DNA from: Christensenellaceae bacterium Phil10 | Lineage (GTDB): Bacteria; Bacillota; Clostridia; Christensenellales; CAG-917 | DNA: 35,107 nucleotides | Assembly: GCA_001940895.1 (NCBI GenBank) | Contig: MSGY01000004.1 | Location: 1 to 35,107, forward strand | Direction: 5' to 3' | Part shown: positions 28,497 through 35,107 of the stretch, piece after piece | Layout: the number at the start of each line of letters is the position of its first letter | Position numbering within the stretch: the first letter of the stretch is position 1 | Notes under the pieces: model-generated | Told to the model about the DNA's origin: nothing | Seen by the model: the letters and a program-made list of their open reading frames with translations, nothing else | Databases searched by the model: none | Program-made: the position numbers and the translations under genes

Positions 28497-31118
28497 ATGA
28501 AACTCGATTTAACAGGAAAATGGCTTTTTAAAACGGGATACGATAAGGAATTTTCGGAATGCGTCGTTCCCGGCACCACCATCTGCGACATGATTGCGCA
28601 AAACAGGATAAAAAATCCTTTGTTCAACCCCTTTAAAGGCGTATCCGACGATAAGGACGCAACCTTCGCAAACCTCGGACTTACCGATTTTATTTACAAA
28701 AAGAGTTTTTCCGTTTCGGAAGATTTCCTGAAGGCAAAAAAAATATATCTCGTATCGAAATGCCTCGATACACTTGTTCTTATATATCTTAACGGCCGTG
28801 AAGTAACCCACCACGAAAACGCGTTTACCGAATTCAGGGACGAGGTAAAAGAATTTCTCGTTCCCGGCGAAAACGTGCTCGAATACCGTTTCTGCGCCCC
28901 CGAAGGTTTCGCTCGCGGAGCCGCGAAACTGGTAAGCACGCCGAAAAATTTCAACGGTCTTACGGGAATAGTGCATATCAGAAAACCGCAGTATCATTTC
29001 GGCTGGGACTTTGCGCCCTATCTCCCCGTTTCGGGAATTAAAGACGACGTATACCTGGAATGCGGAGACGTTGCCCGAATATCCGATTTCAGAATCACGC
29101 AAAAGTTCAATTCCGACAATAGCGTAACTCTTTCTCTCGTATGCACGGCCGAAAACTTTTCCGATAACGAAATCGACGCCGTGTTTTCCGTTCTTTCGCC
29201 CGATGGGACGGAATACGGAGCGGCGGGAGTTCCCGTCGGCAACGGTGAATTTAAAGCGGATATCGAAATAGTCAATCCCGAATTATGGCAGACGCACGAC
29301 AGAGCCGATAAAAGGGAGCAACCCCTCTACGAGGTCATCGCAAGCCTTACGTCGGCGGGGGAAATCGTCGACGGCCGCATTGAAAAAACCGGCCTCCGAA
29401 AAATCAAGCTCGATACGGCGCCCGACGAATATGGCAAAAACTTCCGTATTATCCTTAACGACGTCCCCCTGTTTGCAAAAGGCGCTAATTATATTCCTCC
29501 CGATATCGTTTACACAACCGATAAGAAACGCATAACCGACACCCTCGACGCCGTAACTTTTGCGGGAATGAATATGCTGAGGGTATTCGGAGGTTCTGTA
29601 TACCCCGACGATTTTTTCTTTGAAGAATGCGACAGAAGAGGAATTCTCGTCTGGCAGGATTTTATGTTTGCATGTCAGGGCTATCCCTTCTTTCTTCCGA
29701 CTTTCGAGGAAAACTGTAAAAACGAAGCGGTCTTTCAGATTAAACGGCTGAGAAATCACCCTTCGCTTGCGCTCTGGTGCGGTAATAACGAAGTCGAACA
29801 AATGTCGATAGGATGGATTGCAAAATCAAAATACGCCGACAGTATCGGTAAATACTTTTACGAAACGTTGCCGGCGCTCGTCAGAACGTACGACGACAGA
29901 GACTATACGCCCGGAAGCCCGTGCGGAGTCGATTATCTGTTCGGATTTGACGCCGACAATACGGGAGACTGTCATATATGGTCGGTATGGCACGGATTGC
30001 AACCGGTATCCTATTACGAAAAACGACTGCCCCGCTTTGCAAGCGAATTCGGAATGATGAGCCTTCCCGACGAAAAAACAATCGACGGTTTCTTCGAAGA
30101 CAACGAAAAGAAGGTCGTTGACGCAAAGTCTCTGAAACTGCGCGACCGAAGCCACGGCGGCATCAGACTCATAAAATATTATTCTCTTTCGCGATTCAAT
30201 ATTCCCCGCGACCTCGGCGGTTGGATTTATGCGTCGCAACTTTCGGTTGCCGAAAGTCTGTACGAAGCGGTTTCTCATTTCAGACGCAACAAAGGCAGAG
30301 TAAACGGCACCCTCATTTGGCAGATGAACGACGTATGGCCGGGTATAAGCTGGTCGCTTACGGACTATTTCGGAAGATACAAGGCGGCGTTGTACGCTCT
30401 AAAACGCGCCTATGCCCCCGTCGCGGTAAACGTTAAAAAAACGGACGGAGGATTTTACGTTTACGTATTTAACGATACGGATAAAGAGATTTCGGCAAAT
30501 CTGACGTTTCAAGTATGCAATTACGACGGTAAAGTGCTTTTAGAGAAAGTATCCGGCATTAACGCAGCGCCCGGCGAAAACAAATTGCTTTTCGGAAAAG
30601 GTATGGCGGCGGTAAGAAATCAAAACAAAAAACTGCGTTGTTACGCGCTTGCAAAAATGACCGTCGAAGGAAAGGAATATACGGATACGGTGCTTTTAAG
30701 ACGTGAAAAATACGCAAAGTTGCCCTCTCCCGAAATATCCGAATCGTTTGAATTCATAAGCGACGGCGTGCTTGAAATCAGACTTGTTTCAAACGTATAC
30801 GCACACGGAGTGCGGCTTATAAACAATATCAACGACGCGCCTTTTTCGGATAACTGGTTCGACCTTATTCCCGGTCGGGAAAAAACCGTAACCGTTAATC
30901 TCGGCCGCACTTGTCCTATTGAAAACATCGGGGAAAAAATTACCGTTTCTTCGTGCGCCGACCTGAAAACGCGCGGCGGAGCGTTTGCCGCGTTCTTCAG
31001 AAGGCTGGGAATAAAACTCGTTCCTCTGCACTTTGTAAACTATATCGCCGCAAAAAGACCGCCGAGAGACGTTAAGAAAAAATACGTCGATTTTTATTCG
31101 AAAGAAGACGAAATTTAA
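28497..31118 (+). CDS. GH2 family beta-mannosidase
   Basis: An 873-residue retaining glycoside hydrolase of family 2 that releases beta-linked mannose from the ends of manno-oligosaccharides. There is no signal peptide, so it acts on imported sugars in the cytosol. Domain order is as expected: jelly-roll sugar-binding domain (1-190), with the GWDFAPYLPVSGI block (169-181) typical of beta-mannosidases; an immunoglobulin-like domain (about 191-305); the TIM barrel (about 306-640) with acid/base E432 in WCGNNEVEQ and nucleophile E517 in FASEFGMMS; and C-terminal beta domains. Gaps in family resemblance near the end suggest some divergence. It is a single-gene unit with its own promoter; no mannan transporter or regulator adjoins. 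A related beta-galactosidase or glucuronidase activity is less likely given the barrel signatures. Confidence 0.9.
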   Translation: MKLDLTGKWLFKTGYDKEFSECVVPGTTICDMIAQNRIKNPLFNPFKGVSDDKDATFANLGLTDFIYKKSFSVSEDFLKAKKIYLVSKCLDTLVLIYLNGREVTHHENAFTEFRDEVKEFLVPGENVLEYRFCAPEGFARGAAKLVSTPKNFNGLTGIVHIRKPQYHFGWDFAPYLPVSGIKDDVYLECGDVARISDFRITQKFNSDNSVTLSLVCTAENFSDNEIDAVFSVLSPDGTEYGAAGVPVGNGEFKADIEIVNPELWQTHDRADKREQPLYEVIASLTSAGEIVDGRIEKTGLRKIKLDTAPDEYGKNFRIILNDVPLFAKGANYIPPDIVYTTDKKRITDTLDAVTFAGMNMLRVFGGSVYPDDFFFEECDRRGILVWQDFMFACQGYPFFLPTFEENCKNEAVFQIKRLRNHPSLALWCGNNEVEQMSIGWIAKSKYADSIGKYFYETLPALVRTYDDRDYTPGSPCGVDYLFGFDADNTGDCHIWSVWHGLQPVSYYEKRLPRFASEFGMMSLPDEKTIDGFFEDNEKKVVDAKSLKLRDRSHGGIRLIKYYSLSRFNIPRDLGGWIYASQLSVAESLYEAVSHFRRNKGRVNGTLIWQMNDVWPGISWSLTDYFGRYKAALYALKRAYAPVAVNVKKTDGGFYVYVFNDTDKEISANLTFQVCNYDGKVLLEKVSGINAAPGENKLLFGKGMAAVRNQNKKLRCYALAKMTVEGKEYTDTVLLRREKYAKLPSPEISESFEFISDGVLEIRLVSNVYAHGVRLINNINDAPFSDNWFDLIPGREKTVTVNLGRTCPIENIGEKITVSSCADLKTRGGAFAAFFRRLGIKLVPLHFVNYIAAKRPPRDVKKKYVDFYSKEDEI

Positions 31119-31122
31119 CATG

Positions 31123-31155
31123 AAAAAACCCGCCGCATTGCGACGGGTTTTAATT
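31123..31155. terminator. Bidirectional terminator between beta-mannosidase and hypA
   Basis: AAAACCCG / CGGGTTTT stem extended by CGC/GCG with one C-A mismatch (about 31126-31151), T runs on both strands. Confidence 0.88.
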
Positions 31156-31161
31156 TATCGT

Positions 31162-31524
31162 TTATTCGTTTTCCGCGCTGTCCACGACTTCGATTTCCTT
31201 AATGCTGATTTCGTTGCCGCTTTGTAAAACGGTATTCTCGCTTTTGCAAAACGGACATATTTTTCCGTACCGCACGGTAGGATAAGTTTTTCCGCAATCG
31301 TTGCATATCGTGACGGCAGGGATATTTTCGACAATCATTTGCGCGCCGCGCAGGACGTCCGATTTTTTAACGGCCCAGTTCCAGCAATCAATCAGATAAT
31401 CGGGCACTACGGTAGAAACCTCTCCTATCTGAAGCGTTACCGAATTGACGCGGGCGACGTTATTTTGTTTTGCAACGTCTTCAACGCTGTTAACGATATT
31501 GAAAACTATGCCGAGTTCGTGCAT
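31162..31524 (-). CDS. hypA: HypA family nickel metallochaperone
   Basis: A 120-residue protein of the HypA/HybF family, which with HypB inserts nickel into [NiFe] hydrogenase and, in some species, other nickel enzymes. The nickel-binding N-terminus MHE (M1, H2, E3) is intact, and the zinc site C74-x2-C77-x12-C90-x2-C93 is complete. The last 20 residues are acidic. It is the third and last gene of the hypB-flavoprotein-hypA operon: its ATG follows the upstream stop by only 2 bases, with AAAGGCAG as ribosome binding site. No hydrogenase structural gene or hypC/D/E/F lies in the window, so its client is not known. Confidence 0.93.
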   Translation of the reverse strand: MHELGIVFNIVNSVEDVAKQNNVARVNSVTLQIGEVSTVVPDYLIDCWNWAVKKSDVLRGAQMIVENIPAVTICNDCGKTYPTVRYGKICPFCKSENTVLQSGNEISIKEIEVVDSAENE

Positions 31525-31526
31525 AA

Positions 31527-34277
31527 TCAGTCTGCCTTTTTACCGCCGGTAAGTTTTTTCTTGACAATGCGGACCATTGTTTTGGGAATGTTGCCGACGA
31601 TAACTTTGATTTTATCTTCGGTAGGAATCATCGTGCTGCATTCGGGACGTTCGCGGAAAAGATGTATCGCGTCGAAGGAGCATTTCGTCGTGCAGACTCC
31701 GCAACCTATGCACTTGTTGGGGTCGACAATCGACGCGCCGCATCCGAGACAACGCGCGGTTTCGATTCTGACCTGTTCTTCCGTGAAAGGTTTCAGCGGG
31801 TCGCGGAAAGGATTCTTCCCGATTTCCTCGTCAACGGCGGGCGTCTGGCGGGCGCTCGTATCGTAACTTCCGACGCTGATATTGTTCTTATCGAGTTCGA
31901 TATACCGACGTCTGTTGCGCCCTATCGTAAGACTTGCGTTCTGAACGTAACGGTGAATTGACTCCGCGCCTTGTTTGCCCGCCGCAATGGCGTCGATGGC
32001 AAATCTCGGTCCCGTATAAATATCGCCGCCTACGAATACGTCTTCCTGCGCGGTCTGATATGTAAGGTTGTCGGCAACCGCAAGTCCGCGCTGCACTTCC
32101 ACCTTGCTGCCTTTGAGCAGGTCGCCCCAGTCGGCGCACTGACCTATACTGAGGTACACGTGTTCGCAAGGAACGGTAACGGTATCGTTTTCATCGTATA
32201 CAGGGGCAAACTTTCCGTTTGCGTCAAGATGGTTCAGACACTTCTTAAGCACGACGGCCGTAGCGCGTCCGTTTTCGGTAACGATTTCCTTAATGCCGTA
32301 ACGACAGGTAATTTCGACGCCGTCCTCTCTCGCCTCTCTGACTTCGTCAACGCTTGCGGGCATATGCGCCTCGTCTTCGAGACAATACATTTTCACGCTG
32401 TTTGCGCCGAGGCGTTTTGCCGTTCTCGCAACGTCAATCGCGACGTTACCGCCGCCTATTACGACCGCGTCGCCGCTTATCGGAGTTTTATCGAACGTAA
32501 CGCTCTTTAAGAAATCGACGGCGGACATTACGTTTTCGGCGTCCTCGCCTTTGACGTTTGCTTTGCGGGAACCCTGGCAACCTATCGCAACGTAGAATGC
32601 CTTGTATCCGAGATTGCGAAGGGCGTCGAGAGTTACGTCTTTTCCGACTTCGATGCCGCAAATAATCTCGACGCCGAGTTGTTTTATAACGTCGATTTCG
32701 GCGGCGACCACGTCTTTTTCGAGCTTATAAGAAGGTATTCCGTAAACGAGCATACCTCCGGGTACGTCGTTCTTCTCGAAAACGGTAGGCTTGTATCCCA
32801 TTATCGCAAGATAGTTTGCGCACGAAAGACCCGCAGGTCCGCCGCCTATTATCGCGACTTTTTCTTTGAATTCGCCGTGATTCGACGGTACGACTTTTTC
32901 GGGGATAAATCTCGTCTTCGAATCGAGGTCTTTCTGAGCGATGAATTTTTTCACCTCGTCGATAGCTACCGCGCGGTCGACAGTGCCTCGCGTACAGGCG
33001 TCTTCACATTTTCTGTTGCATATGTGTCCGCATACTGCGGGAAACGGGTTCTCGCGCTTGATGAGTTGCAGCGCCTCGCGATATCTGCCCTGAGCCGCCA
33101 TTTTGAGATATCCCTGAACGGCAATGTGTGCGGGGCACGCGGTTTTGCAGGGTGCAGTACCCGTATCGTAACAGTTGATGCGGTTATTATCGCGGTAATC
33201 CCAGTCCCATTTCTTTTTGCTCCACCACGTGTCATCGGGGAGGTCGTGAACGGGATACCTGACTTCTTTTCCGTCCTTCGCACAAAGTTTTTGTCCGAGT
33301 TTAACGGCACCTGCGGGGCAGTTTTCAACGCAACGGCCGCACGCGACGCATTTCTCTTTATCGGTATGAGCGACGTATGCCGAGCGGGACATGTTGGGAG
33401 TATTGAACAATTGAGACGTACGAAGCGCGTTGCATATATTGACGTTACAGTTGCAGATTGCGAAAATTTTGTTTTCGCCGTCAATATTGGTAATCTGATG
33501 AACGTAACCGTTGTCTTCGGCGCGTTGAAGTATCGCCATAACCTCGTCGTACGTCGCATAACGTCCTTTTCCCGTTTCAACACAGTAATCGGCCATATCT
33601 CCGAGGCCTATGCACCAGTCGTCGCAATCGTCGGCGCAACCTTCGCCGATTTGTTTACGGCCGTACCGGCAGGAACACATCCCCACCGAATACTTGCCTT
33701 CGTATTTTTTGAGCCAGTATGACAAATGCTCCACGTCGGCGGTAACGTTTTCCATTTCGATAGCCCTTTCCACGGGAATAACGTGCATTCCTATACCCGC
33801 GCCGCCCGCGGGAACGAAAGGAGTTATTTTTTCGAGAGGAAGAAACGTCATTCTTTCAAAGAAATGTGCCAGTTCGGGATGAGCTTCCATCTGGTCCTTT
33901 CTCATATTGGTAAACTCGGCGCTTCCCGGAACAAACGGAGGTAAAACGTATTGTTTTTCGCGTTTTTCGTTTTCACGGTTGTACTCGAGCAGACCGACAC
34001 GGCACATCTCAAACAGAAGTTTTTCAAGTTCCTCGGGATTGCGCTTTGTCTTTTTTGCGAGTTGCTCCAGCGTGACGGGTTTTCTTACGTCCATCTTCAA
34101 CGCGACTTCCGCCATCTCGTCGGTAACAACGCAGGCAAGACCCCAGTATTCGGGGTCGTTTACCGTAACCTTGTGTCCGATACGGTCGGTAATCTTCTGA
34201 GCGAGTTTAAGAATCAGCTTGCGGGGCGGCTCGTCCGCCGAATGAGGATGGCACTCATAAATACTTGTATCAAACAT
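31527..34277 (-). CDS. Large Fe-S / FAD / NAD(P)H oxidoreductase (GltD-like fusion)
   Basis: A 916-residue cytosolic electron-transfer protein built from several modules. Residues 1-110 look like a winged-helix region (VTDEMAEVALKMDVRKPVTLEQLAKKTKRNPEELEKLL). Residues 195-290 form a Cys-rich segment (C201, C203, C214, C218, C222, C232, C275, C277, C282). A [4Fe-4S] site follows (C310, C313, C316, C320). Residues about 377-450 carry the N-terminal Fe-S domain of GltD-type proteins (C377, C381, C416, C420, C424, C428). FAD binding: AIIGGGPAGLSCANYL (475-490); NAD(P)H binding: VVIGGGNVAIDVA (605-617). The C-terminus has further clusters (C843, C846, C856, C859, C862, C866). It resembles the NADPH-glutamate synthase small subunit fused to ferredoxin-type domains, but no large subunit is present. 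It lies between hypB and hypA, starting 3 bases after the hypB stop. Confidence 0.85.
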   Translation of the reverse strand: MFDTSIYECHPHSADEPPRKLILKLAQKITDRIGHKVTVNDPEYWGLACVVTDEMAEVALKMDVRKPVTLEQLAKKTKRNPEELEKLLFEMCRVGLLEYNRENEKREKQYVLPPFVPGSAEFTNMRKDQMEAHPELAHFFERMTFLPLEKITPFVPAGGAGIGMHVIPVERAIEMENVTADVEHLSYWLKKYEGKYSVGMCSCRYGRKQIGEGCADDCDDWCIGLGDMADYCVETGKGRYATYDEVMAILQRAEDNGYVHQITNIDGENKIFAICNCNVNICNALRTSQLFNTPNMSRSAYVAHTDKEKCVACGRCVENCPAGAVKLGQKLCAKDGKEVRYPVHDLPDDTWWSKKKWDWDYRDNNRINCYDTGTAPCKTACPAHIAVQGYLKMAAQGRYREALQLIKRENPFPAVCGHICNRKCEDACTRGTVDRAVAIDEVKKFIAQKDLDSKTRFIPEKVVPSNHGEFKEKVAIIGGGPAGLSCANYLAIMGYKPTVFEKNDVPGGMLVYGIPSYKLEKDVVAAEIDVIKQLGVEIICGIEVGKDVTLDALRNLGYKAFYVAIGCQGSRKANVKGEDAENVMSAVDFLKSVTFDKTPISGDAVVIGGGNVAIDVARTAKRLGANSVKMYCLEDEAHMPASVDEVREAREDGVEITCRYGIKEIVTENGRATAVVLKKCLNHLDANGKFAPVYDENDTVTVPCEHVYLSIGQCADWGDLLKGSKVEVQRGLAVADNLTYQTAQEDVFVGGDIYTGPRFAIDAIAAGKQGAESIHRYVQNASLTIGRNRRRYIELDKNNISVGSYDTSARQTPAVDEEIGKNPFRDPLKPFTEEQVRIETARCLGCGASIVDPNKCIGCGVCTTKCSFDAIHLFRERPECSTMIPTEDKIKVIVGNIPKTMVRIVKKKLTGGKKAD

Positions 34278-34280
34278 AAT

Positions 34281-34958
34281 TTACTCCTTTGTGTTTTTCC
34301 ACGTATCTGTCTGACCCGAAAGCCAGTTAATCCATTGTTCAAAACCCTCGCCCGTTCTCGCACAGACGGGAATAATCACGGCGGAGGGATTGCGCATTGC
34401 GATATATTCTCTGCATTTTTCCATATCGAAGTCGAAATAAGGCAGAGTATCGATTTTGTTTATCAGCACGACGTCGCACACCGAAAACATAAGGGGATAT
34501 TTAAGCGGCTTGTCGTGTCCTTCGGGGACGGAAAGAATCATCGCGTTTTTAACGGCACCGGTATCGAATTCGGCGGGGCAAACGAGGTTGCCGACGTTTT
34601 CGAGAATTGCTATATCGAGTCCGTCGGTCGATAATTCGTCAAGTCCCTGTTTCGTCATCGACGCGTCGAGATGACACATTCCTCCCGTGTGCAACTGAAC
34701 GGTTTTCGCTCCCGTCTCGGATATGGCGCGCGCGTCGACGTCGCTGTCGATGTCGGCCTCCATTACCCCTATTTTATAACGCGACGAAAGCATCTGTACG
34801 GTACGTTTGAGCGTAGTCGTTTTTCCGCTTCCGGGAGAAGACATAAGATTTAAAAGAAATACGCCCTTCTTTTTAAGTTCCTCGCGGAGTTTTGCGGCCT
34901 CGGCGTCGTTATTTGCAAGCACGTTTTGTTTTACTTCGATAATTCTGACTTTATCCAT
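34281..34958 (-). CDS. hypB: HypB family nickel-insertion GTPase
   Basis: A 225-residue SIMIBI-class GTPase that delivers nickel to hydrogenase precursors together with HypA. The P-loop SPGSGKTT (41-48), the Mg2+/switch ADIDSD (68-73), ENVGNLVCPAEFD (120-132) and the base-specificity NKID motif (about 174-177) are present. The metal-binding residues of the G domain, C95-H96 in GGMCHLD and C127 in LVCPAE, match those needed for nickel or zinc binding. The N-terminal His-rich storage stretch and CxxCGC motif of some HypB proteins are absent. It is the first gene of the operon; GGCTG-type pairing precedes the ATG weakly. Its last codons contain the AAGGAG site for the flavoprotein gene. The promoter carries a Rex-type operator. 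Confidence 0.95.
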   Translation of the reverse strand: MDKVRIIEVKQNVLANNDAEAAKLREELKKKGVFLLNLMSSPGSGKTTTLKRTVQMLSSRYKIGVMEADIDSDVDARAISETGAKTVQLHTGGMCHLDASMTKQGLDELSTDGLDIAILENVGNLVCPAEFDTGAVKNAMILSVPEGHDKPLKYPLMFSVCDVVLINKIDTLPYFDFDMEKCREYIAMRNPSAVIIPVCARTGEGFEQWINWLSGQTDTWKNTKE

Positions 34959-34979
34959 ATTCAGCCTCTTTTCTGTACA

Positions 34980-34997
34980 TTGTTAATAATATAACAA
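34980..34997. promoter_or_regulatory. Rex-type redox operator
   Basis: TTGTTAATAATATAACAA matches the clostridial Rex consensus TTGTTAA-N4-TTAACAA at 13 of 14 fixed positions. It covers the -10 of the hypB promoter exactly, so binding would block transcription. Rex releases DNA when NADH is high, from established family knowledge. The rex gene itself is not in the window. Confidence 0.75.
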
Positions 34998-35014
34998 TAT
35001 TATTTGTTTGTAAA
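34986..35014 (-). promoter_or_regulatory. Promoter of the hypB operon
   Basis: On the minus strand: TTTACA (35014-35009), 17-base spacer, TATTAT (34991-34986). The -10 lies inside the Rex-type palindrome. Confidence 0.8.
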
Positions 35015-35073
35015 GTTTTATATAAATTTTACATTATTTTACTTGATTTGATAGCGTTTTGAGGAAAACATAA

Positions 35074-35102
35074 CAAAAAAACGCGCCCCTTACGGGACGC
35101 GT
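35074..35102 (-). terminator. Terminator of a gene to the right of the window
   Basis: On the minus strand ACGCG-TCCC pairs with GGG(G)-CGCGT and is followed by a run of seven T (35080-35074). It ends a leftward gene outside the window, so the hypB operon is a separate three-gene unit. Confidence 0.8.
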
Positions 35103-35107
35103 CTTAT

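Noticed and set aside
32679-33722. A 347-codon plus-strand open frame inside the oxidoreductase gene
   Set aside because: It is antisense to conserved Fe-S and FAD motifs; its product is low-complexity and has no ribosome binding site. The codon bias of the real gene leaves long open frames on the other strand.
1-35107. CRISPR array, insertion sequence, transposase, integrase or rRNA genes
   Set aside because: I looked for regularly spaced repeats, terminal inverted repeats, DDE/recombinase-type proteins and rRNA segments and saw none.

Overview
The window looks like chromosomal DNA from a Gram-positive anaerobe of the Bacillota, most likely an uncultured Clostridia-type lineage. The evidence is low-to-moderate GC, strong AGGAGG-type ribosome binding sites, sigma-A style TTGACA-17-TATAAT promoters before most genes, a CIRCE heat-shock operator, two-subunit glycine decarboxylase, PepV-type dipeptidase, CwlD-type amidase and a clostridial Rex-type operator. 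I cannot name genus or species from the sequence.

Layout, left to right. 1-420: the 3' end of an AT-rich unknown gene with its terminator, possibly foreign. 640-3760: tRNA-Asn (minus), a MATE efflux pump, RidA, an unknown 241-residue protein and a tRNA-Ala/tRNA-Ile pair. 3933-6240: a DUF885 lipoprotein and an HPr-like protein that lacks the phosphorylatable histidine. 6260-10472: a minus-strand glycine cleavage operon gcvT-gcvH-gcvPA-gcvPB, preceded by a DUF2804 gene. 11700-12750: DegV lipid-binding protein with a long leader. 12761-14584: a compact module of a small HTH regulator, divergently transcribed from a small charged coiled-coil protein and a PD-(D/E)XK nuclease-like DUF4268 protein, with two matching palindromic operators in the shared promoter region. 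14671-17117: sirtuin (apparently leaderless mRNA), tRNA-Gln and an MFS transporter. 17182-20380: minus-strand radC-gltX-PAP2 phosphatase operon. 20488-24830: M20 dipeptidase, CwlD-like amidase (convergent), a cluster of three DnaA boxes, a PRC-barrel protein and glycerate kinase. 24863-28412: Hsp20 under CIRCE control, a second DUF2804 protein, a diacylglycerol-kinase-family lipid kinase and MscL with a long acidic tail. 28439-31155: a cytosolic GH2 beta-mannosidase. 31162-35014: a minus-strand operon hypB - 916-residue Fe-S/flavin oxidoreductase - hypA whose promoter carries a near-perfect clostridial Rex site. At the right edge is the terminator of a gene lying outside the window.

Most of the window is ordinary core metabolism with genes separated by clean bidirectional terminators. 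The two places most likely to hold something under-described are (1) the HTH / coiled-coil / nuclease-like module at 12.7-14.6 kb with its twin operators, and (2) the HypB-flavoprotein-HypA operon, which pairs nickel chaperones with a large electron-transfer protein, has no hydrogenase structural genes here, and appears tied to the NADH/NAD+ ratio through Rex. Neither interpretation is proven; both rest on sequence motifs and gene order read by eye.
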